This document shows positions 14,179 to 18,492 of a stretch of DNA of 18,492 nucleotides, one piece after another. Every line of letters begins with the position of its first letter. Positions within the stretch are counted from its first letter, which is position 1. The translations under genes and the position numbers were made by a program. This stretch comes from Acidimicrobiales bacterium (GTDB taxonomy: Bacteria > Actinomycetota > Acidimicrobiia > Acidimicrobiales > Poriferisodaliceae). Under the pieces are notes generated by a model. It was not told the DNA's origin. It ran no database searches and worked only from the letters and a program-made list of their open reading frames with translations. The stretch is from contig JAHDHM010000023.1 in the NCBI GenBank assembly GCA_020631315.1, positions 1 to 18,492 of the forward strand, read 5' to 3'.

Positions 14179-14589
14179 CTACTGCCCGGACAGGAAGGCG
14201 CGGAGCTCCGCCTCGGTCGGGTGACCCCAACCGATGCAGAAGGGATGACCCGCCGGATCGGCGAAGACGTGGTGGCCGCCCGGATCGACTGGATCGCCGT
14301 TGCGTTCGAGCACCCGGGCACCGAGATCGAGTGCCTGCTCGATCGCTGCTGTCGGATCCTCCACGTGAAGGTCGACATGCACCTGCTGTGGCGCTCCATC
14401 CGGCCAGCTCGGCGGGACGTGCCCCGGTGCGCTCTGCACTCCGATGACCCAGCTGCCGTCACCGTCGATCACGCAGTGGAACCGGGGGTCCTCGTCGATG
14501 ACGCGGCCGTCGAGCATCGACGCCCAGAATCGGCTCTCCGACGACACATCGGCTGCGTCGAACACCACGACATGACGGAGCAGCTTCAT
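14179..14589 (-). CDS. VOC-superfamily (glyoxalase-like) protein
   Basis: The 136-residue product has the paired beta-alpha-beta-beta-beta modules of the vicinal oxygen chelate fold. It begins MKLLRHVVVFDAADV and has FWASMLDG (21-28), HVDLHVEDP (71-79) and GHHVFADPAGHPFCIGW (105-121), as in the glyoxalase-like Glyoxalase_6 group. His residues in the middle strand may bind a metal, but the set is not clearly complete. The ATG at 14589 is chosen over upstream frame because the fold starts there; GAAGGG lies eight bases upstream. Proteins of this group are often annotated as bleomycin resistance or dioxygenase-like; neither is claimed here. Confidence 0.85.
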   Translation of the reverse strand: MKLLRHVVVFDAADVSSESRFWASMLDGRVIDEDPRFHCVIDGDGSWVIGVQSAPGHVPPSWPDGAPQQVHVDLHVEDPTAAIEQALDLGARVLERNGDPVDPGGHHVFADPAGHPFCIGWGHPTEAELRAFLSGQ

Positions 14590-14666
14590 CGGAGGAACCC
14601 TTCGAACGACGGGGCGACGTGCGTGATGTTGACACGCCGGTCGAGACTGCGTGCGACCGTCGGCTC

Positions 14667-14672
14667 TAGCCT
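14667..14672 (+). promoter_or_regulatory. -10 hexamer of the leaderless beta-lactamase-fold gene
   Basis: TAGCCT ends six bases before the GTG at 14679 and no ribosome site is present. It supports GTG as the true start. Confidence 0.55.
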
Positions 14673-14678
14673 CGCCGT

Positions 14679-15587
14679 GTGGCCGATGCACCTGACCCGA
14701 TCGACGAGCACTCGCTGGCGAGCGTGGTCGAGTTCGCTCGTGAGGCCGAGACGGCCCAGCTGACGATCGTCCATCGAGGCGAGATCGTCGTCGATCTGGC
14801 CGACGACCGTGATCCGCTCGATGTGTTCGCCGTGCAGAAGGTGCTCGTGTCAGCGATGTTCGCCATCGCCGAGGAACGAGGCCTGCTTCGGCTCGACGAC
14901 GCCGTCAGCGACCATCTTGGCGTCGGCTGGACCCATCTCGAGTCGTCGGCTGAGGAACGGCTGACCATCCGCCGTGTGCTCGACATGACGACGGGTGACG
15001 ACGATCAACTGCAGCCGCTGGGCGAGGTGGGTGTCACCTGGCGTTACGACAACATCTCGTACAACTACCTGAAGACCGTGTTGGAGCTGACTTCAGGTCG
15101 ATCACTCCCCGATCTGATGGCGGAGTGGTTGCTCGGCCCGATCGGCATGGGCTCGACGCGTTGGGTCGAACGCACGGTCACCCGACCCGATGGCTGTCCG
15201 ATCACCGGCATGTTGTCGAACGCCGCGGACCTCGCGGCGTTCGGGACCGTGATCCTCCACGGCGGAGGGAAGGTCGTTCCGGCGAGCCATGTGGCCGCCA
15301 TCGGCCGGCCGGGTTCGCAGGAGAACCCGTCGTGGGGCCTGTGCTGGTGGAACAACGACCAGACGCATCATCGCCTGCCGTTCAGCGAGGCGGAGCGGCG
15401 CGACGGGCCGACCGTCCGAGGGGCACCGGGTGATCTGCTCCTGGCCCGTGGCGCGATGGAGAACCGGCTCTACGTGGTGCCGTCACTCGACCTCGTGGTC
15501 GCCCGGACCTTCCGAGCTGTTCGCCGAGACCAGCAGCCCGTCCGATTCGACCGCCGCTTCTGGGAGCAGTTGCTTGGCGGCGTTTGA
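14679..15587 (+). CDS. Beta-lactamase-fold serine hydrolase homologue lacking the nucleophile Ser
   Basis: The 302-residue product has the class C beta-lactamase/serine hydrolase fold. The motif that should be SxxK reads A51-V-Q-K54 (DVFAVQKVLVS), so the acyl-accepting Ser is Ala while the Lys stays. The YxN motif is intact as Y123-D-N125 (WRYDNISYNY). The third motif region, around RGAPGDLLLARG, lacks a clear KTG/HGG. Related proteins normally have SVQKS here. It begins with GTG, fixed by the TAGCCT hexamer. There is no signal peptide. It may be a pseudoenzyme with a binding or regulatory role, or a decayed copy; the frame is intact, which argues against plain decay. Confidence 0.8.
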   Translation: MADAPDPIDEHSLASVVEFAREAETAQLTIVHRGEIVVDLADDRDPLDVFAVQKVLVSAMFAIAEERGLLRLDDAVSDHLGVGWTHLESSAEERLTIRRVLDMTTGDDDQLQPLGEVGVTWRYDNISYNYLKTVLELTSGRSLPDLMAEWLLGPIGMGSTRWVERTVTRPDGCPITGMLSNAADLAAFGTVILHGGGKVVPASHVAAIGRPGSQENPSWGLCWWNNDQTHHRLPFSEAERRDGPTVRGAPGDLLLARGAMENRLYVVPSLDLVVARTFRAVRRDQQPVRFDRRFWEQLLGGV

Positions 15588-15595
15588 GACCAGAC

Positions 15596-16174
15596 TCAGC
15601 CGCTTGTCGCGACGGCTTGCCACAGGTCGTCGCCGTAGGCCGTGACGAAGTCGCGGCGGTTCACCGTGAGATCTCGGGCGAAATCGCCGGATTCGTAGCG
15701 CCAGGTCGTCTCGTCGAGCCGGGTGTAGCGCTGGTTGCCACGAGCGAATTCGAGCTCGGGGAATCGGAGCCATGCCGTGTCGATCTCGACCGACTCACCG
15801 ACCTGGAGATCACAGCGACGAATGGGCAGCAGGTTCGTCGCCGGCGTCCAGCCGAGGTCGACGTCGATGCATCCGTCGAACGTGTCGTCGGGAACGCCAT
15901 CGAACGACCAACGGCCGTCGTGCATCACCACCTCGACTCGCCACTCAGGCGACGTCCCGAAACGAACCGCGGCCGACACCGTTCGCGTGTGCCATCGATG
16001 GTCGAGTTCGACCTCATAGGCAATCGACGCCGGTCGGCGATGCACGACGAGCACCGTCCGTCCGGCCAGCGTCGCACCGTCGGCGCGCTCACTCACCCAC
16101 GCGTGCTCGCTGCTCTGGTCCCCGTCGAGCCGCCAGACGATCGATGCGATGGCAATCGGTTCGTCAACCGACAT
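15596..16174 (-). CDS. Putative glycolipid-binding family protein (PA1994/DUF1089-like)
   Basis: The 192-residue product matches the putative glycolipid-binding family (PF06475-type) in length and in running pattern: VELDHRWHTRTV (55-66), FDGCIDVDLGWTPATNLLPI (99-118), AWLRFPELE (134-142), YTRL and WRYES. The family has a beta-barrel fold related to LolA/LppX-like lipid carriers, from which the binding role is inferred. No export signal is seen, so it is probably cytoplasmic. Its start overlaps the last 11 bases of the phosphotransferase-like gene, a sign of one transcript and coupled translation. The convergent beta-lactamase-fold gene stops eight bases away. Confidence 0.8.
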   Translation of the reverse strand: MSVDEPIAIASIVWRLDGDQSSEHAWVSERADGATLAGRTVLVVHRRPASIAYEVELDHRWHTRTVSAAVRFGTSPEWRVEVVMHDGRWSFDGVPDDTFDGCIDVDLGWTPATNLLPIRRCDLQVGESVEIDTAWLRFPELEFARGNQRYTRLDETTWRYESGDFARDLTVNRRDFVTAYGDDLWQAVATSG

Positions 16175-17147
16175 CGGAGCCCCCGACGAACGCGGCCCGC
16201 GCTGCTGCGGCGTTCCGGGCGATGTGCGCGGGGTCGATCATGTTCCACCACCACTCGTCGCCGGTCACGTGCTCGCCGGCGACCGCAGCTCGGTGCAGGT
16301 CGACGCACGTCAGGTAGAGCGGACGGACCAGCATGACGGCCTCGAGCCGATCGAGCTCATCGGCTGTGACCTCGACGTGACGGCGGTAGGCGTCGACGGC
16401 GACCGCCACGCCGTCTCCGTCGCCCCACTCGGCCGCCCACACGAGGAACGCGAGATCGGCGAGCCGGGGGCCGAGGCCCGCAGACGCCCAGTTGATGACG
16501 ATCGGCCCGTCGGCGGACATCACGAAGTGGTCGGGATCGTGCAGCAGGTTCCCGTGTACCAGCGCCTCGGGCAGCCCGTCCCCCGAGTCAACCGACGTTG
16601 CCAGCTCGCGCAGTCGGTCGACGTGAGGTCGGACAGTGGGCGCCGCCTCCGCTGCGGCATCGAGCAAGTCCAGTGCAGCATCGACGTCTCGGCTCGGCGC
16701 ACCCGCAAACAGCGGATCGTCCGCTGCGGCACCGCCTGGCCGATGGACCTCACTCGCATCGAGCGTGTGCAGCCGACCAAGGAGATCGGCGGCGACCGCG
16801 ATCTTCTCGACACCTGACGCGGGTGGGTCGCCACTGACGAACTCGGTGACGACCACGGCGGCACCGTCCAGATCTGAGACCGCCCCGGTCGCTGCAGGGC
16901 GCTCGGCCGGGTAGCCGAGTCGTTCCAACAGGCGAAGGATCGTGACGTCACCGTGAGCGAAGTCGGCTGGACGCTCCGCTGGGTGGACGCGGGCCACCCA
17001 GCTGGGCCCGCTCTTGCGATCGACCCGGTACACACCCTCGCGATGCACGCTCAACGGCGTGACGCTCGTGGGCTCGATGCCGTGACGCTCACGCAAGTGG
17101 GCGGCAAGCGCGCTCGCTGCGTCGTCGATGGTCGAGCCGCTGTCCAC
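16164..17147 (-). CDS. APH-fold phosphotransferase homologue with substituted catalytic residues
   Basis: The 327-residue product has the APH/choline kinase fold, but the key sites are changed. The catalytic loop is H198-G-N200-L-L-H-D (normally HGD), the metal-binding motif is I218-N219-W220 (normally IDW), and the ATP-site lysine position reads VAR53V. The surrounding framework, including GPRLADLAFLVW and a FVSGDPP-type hinge, is well kept and there is no frameshift. This suggests a pseudokinase or a protein that binds a nucleotide or ligand without transfer. The only reasonable start is the GTG at 17147, with a degenerate -10 (CAGAGT) six bases upstream; long open frame beyond it is antisense to the DinB gene. 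It heads a two-gene unit with the glycolipid-binding-family protein. Confidence 0.8.
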   Translation of the reverse strand: MDSGSTIDDAASALAAHLRERHGIEPTSVTPLSVHREGVYRVDRKSGPSWVARVHPAERPADFAHGDVTILRLLERLGYPAERPAATGAVSDLDGAAVVVTEFVSGDPPASGVEKIAVAADLLGRLHTLDASEVHRPGGAAADDPLFAGAPSRDVDAALDLLDAAAEAAPTVRPHVDRLRELATSVDSGDGLPEALVHGNLLHDPDHFVMSADGPIVINWASAGLGPRLADLAFLVWAAEWGDGDGVAVAVDAYRRHVEVTADELDRLEAVMLVRPLYLTCVDLHRAAVAGEHVTGDEWWWNMIDPAHIARNAAAARAAFVGGSDVG

Positions 17148-17153
17148 CCGTCC

Positions 17154-17159
17154 ACTCTG
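17154..17159 (-). promoter_or_regulatory. Degenerate -10 hexamer six bases before a GTG start
   Basis: On the minus strand CAGAGT keeps A2 and T6 of TANNNT and precedes the GTG at 17147 by six bases, the leaderless spacing. Confidence 0.3.
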
Positions 17160-17189
17160 CCCTCTCCGAACCACGAACCGCGGACTTCG

Positions 17190-17215
17190 TAAGCTCAGGC
17201 CAGAAGACGAGGGGG
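17190..17215 (+). promoter_or_regulatory. -10 and ribosome site of the DinB-type gene
   Basis: TAAGCT (17190-17195) is a good -10 candidate. GAGGGGG (17209-17215) follows, seven bases before the GTG at 17223, and decides that start. Confidence 0.5.
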
Positions 17216-17222
17216 CGGTCGC

Positions 17223-17939
17223 GTGGCCGAGGAGTTCGAGGACCGAGACCTGACGGGTGCGTCGTTCTGGGGAGTGCGATTGCGTGACGCCACGATGCGC
17301 GACGTCGACTTCTCCGGAGTGCGCACACATCATGTGATCCTTCACGATGTCGAGATCGACGGGCACGTCGACCGGCTGGTGATCAACGGCGTCGACGTCA
17401 CCGACCACGTCAAGGCCAACGACCCGTGGGAACCGCTGCGGACCATGAGCATCGCCGGCGACGTCGCGTCCATCGCCGAAGCCTGCACTGCGATGCAGGC
17501 CGCATGGGACGACACGCTCGCCGAGGCCGCCGATCTCACCGAGGCGCAGCGCCTCGAACGGGTGAACGGCGAGTGGTCGCTGATTGAGACGCTTCGCCAT
17601 CTCGTGTTCGCCACGGACAAGTGGTTCACCGCCCCGATCGCGGGTGGCGAGTTCCACGCACTCGGCATGCCGAACTCGGGCTCGGTCGACTTCCCGTGGC
17701 CGGGCCTCGACCTCGATGCCGACCCCACCGAAGCCGACGTGCTCGCAGCTCGGCGGGAGAACTTCGAGGCCATGGCAGCACACCTCGCCGACATGGGCGA
17801 CGAGCGCCTCACCGAGGTCGTCGAGGTGCCCGAGAGCGGTCGGGCCAGAGTCCTCGACTGTTGGCATGCCGTGCTCGAGGAGGAGTTCGAGCACCTGCGC
17901 TACGCCCGCCGCGACCTGGCGATCCTGAGCGACGGCTGA
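17223..17939 (+). CDS. DinB-superfamily protein with pentapeptide-like N-terminus
   Basis: The 238-residue product joins two parts. Residues 4-60 read EFEDRDLTGASFWGVRLRDATMRDVDF and onward, with the five-residue rhythm of pentapeptide repeats (A/V at i-2, L/F at i), enough for about two helical coils. Residues 80-235 form a DinB-like four-helix bundle, with NGEWSLIETLRHLVFATDKWF and HAVLEEEFEHLRYARRDL. Metal-ligand candidates are H126, H224 and either H215 or a Glu near 220; the triad is not canonical. DinB proteins often use thiol cofactors such as mycothiol or bacillithiol; that is family knowledge, not shown here. The GTG start is supported by a strong ribosome site. It diverges from the phosphotransferase-like gene across 75 bases. 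Confidence 0.8.
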   Translation: MAEEFEDRDLTGASFWGVRLRDATMRDVDFSGVRTHHVILHDVEIDGHVDRLVINGVDVTDHVKANDPWEPLRTMSIAGDVASIAEACTAMQAAWDDTLAEAADLTEAQRLERVNGEWSLIETLRHLVFATDKWFTAPIAGGEFHALGMPNSGSVDFPWPGLDLDADPTEADVLAARRENFEAMAAHLADMGDERLTEVVEVPESGRARVLDCWHAVLEEEFEHLRYARRDLAILSDG

Positions 17940-17982
17940 ACTGCGACGTACCCGGCGAGGAGCTGCGACCTACCCGGCGAGG
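17939..17982. repeat. Near-perfect tandem duplication of 22 bp at a gene end
   Basis: Positions 17939-17960 and 17961-17982 differ at only two bases. The right copy codes for the final residues and the stop of the minus-strand amidohydrolase; the left copy lies in the gap and touches the DinB stop. It looks like a duplication of a gene's 3' end. Confidence 0.8.
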
Positions 17983-18492
17983 CGATAGGCCGCAGTCGCT
18001 GTCCCGGAGAAGACCAGGTCTTGCTCGGTGTCGCTGTAGGTGCTGCAGATGATCTGGAGCGCGTTCCACAGCACCGGGTACGGCAGCGAGGCTCGGTCGA
18101 CCGGGAAGTTCGACTCGGCCATCGACCGCTCCGGTCCGAAGGTGTCGATGCAGAAGCAAACGTCGTCGGCCCAGTAGGCGGCGACCTCCTCCGATCCGGG
18201 CGGTGCCGGACGCTCCGACCAGCCCATGCCGAAGTACCACTCCATGCCGATCCCGCCGATCTTCACCACGACGTTCGGCCGCTCGGCGACCCGCTGCATC
18301 CCGGCACACCAGTCGGTGCGTACCCGCTTGCGGTCGTGGGCGTAGGGGCCGATGCCGAGCGGGCCGCCGAGGTGGTCGAGGACGATGGTCGCTTCGGGCA
18401 CGGCGTCGGCGAGCTCGCACAGGTCGTCGAGCTGCGGATGGAACAGCCACGCGTCGAAGCTGAGCCCCATCCGGGCCAGGGTTCGTACTCCG
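17970..18492 (-). CDS. Amidohydrolase (PF04909-type), C-terminal part
   Basis: About 173 residues are visible and the gene runs off the right edge, so its start is not in the window. The sequence carries LSFDAWLFHPQL, TIVLDHLGGPLG with the metal-site His, NVVVKIGGIGMEW and ESNFPVDRAS, the ordered C-terminal motifs of amidohydrolase family 2, which includes lactonases such as 2-pyrone-4,6-dicarboxylate hydrolase and decarboxylases such as ACMSD. The pattern points to a TIM-barrel metal-dependent hydrolase of a small lactone or acid. It ends YRLAG then TAG inside a short tandem duplication. The convergent DinB gene ends 30 bases away. Confidence 0.85.
   Translation of the reverse strand, partial: GVRTLARMGLSFDAWLFHPQLDDLCELADAVPEATIVLDHLGGPLGIGPYAHDRKRVRTDWCAGMQRVAERPNVVVKIGGIGMEWYFGMGWSERPAPPGSEEVAAYWADDVCFCIDTFGPERSMAESNFPVDRASLPYPVLWNALQIICSTYSDTEQDLVFSGTATAAYRLAG

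Noticed and set aside
14151..14182. Inverted repeat GTAGC/GCTAC spanning the GNAT and VOC stops as a terminator
   Set aside because: The stem is only five pairs with a loop of more than 20 bases and no T tract.
14629..14634. Perfect TTGACA -35 hexamer
   Set aside because: It lies 32 bases before the TAGCCT -10, and no -10 is found at 16-18 bases, so it is probably chance.

Overview
The window is GC-rich chromosomal DNA from an actinobacterium. The codon use, the (Val/Thr)-rich lipoprotein stalk, the many GTG starts and the leaderless gene starts would fit the Acidimicrobiia (Ilumatobacter-like lineage), but that placement is inference from style, not a match. Nineteen protein genes are supported, packed with almost no free space. 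No rRNA, tRNA, CRISPR array, transposase or phage gene was seen, and no gene-free stretch reaches 300 bases.

Layout. (1) 1-4600: an enolase-superfamily enzyme (+) converges on a two-gene unit (phosphotransferase, then class C beta-lactamase-like hydrolase, -), which diverges from a class V aminotransferase (+). (2) 4617-6062: a PQQ-repeat lipoprotein (-). (3) 6181-11132: a divergent block that reads like one small metabolic locus. An M28-fold protein and an AttH/CrtC-like calycin protein run left; a phytanoyl-CoA-type dioxygenase and an MDR reductase run right, from a shared 114-bp promoter region. (4) 11116-12693: a VapBC toxin-antitoxin pair (-) sharing a promoter/operator with a HalD/BesD-type Fe(II)/2-oxoglutarate oxygenase (+). 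(5) 12739-15587: nitroreductase (-), a 38-residue membrane miniprotein and a GNAT acetyltransferase (+), a VOC protein (-), a beta-lactamase-fold protein (+). (6) 15596-18492: a glycolipid-binding-family protein and an aminoglycoside phosphotransferase-like protein in one overlapping unit (-), a DinB-type protein (+) and the C-terminal part of an amidohydrolase (-, cut by the window end).

Two themes stand out. First, five genes have a -10-like TANNNT hexamer exactly six bases before the start codon and no Shine-Dalgarno sequence, which is the arrangement of leaderless transcripts; it also fixes several starts. Second, several enzymes keep a recognisable fold but lack residues their families use for catalysis: the second phosphotransferase (both key Asp changed to Asn), the second beta-lactamase-fold protein (Ser changed to Ala), the M28-fold protein (general-base Glu and last Zn ligand missing) and the enolase-superfamily protein (third metal ligand and the catalytic His replaced). 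The divergent block at 6181-11132 is the best candidate for an undescribed pathway; its substrate cannot be read from the sequence.
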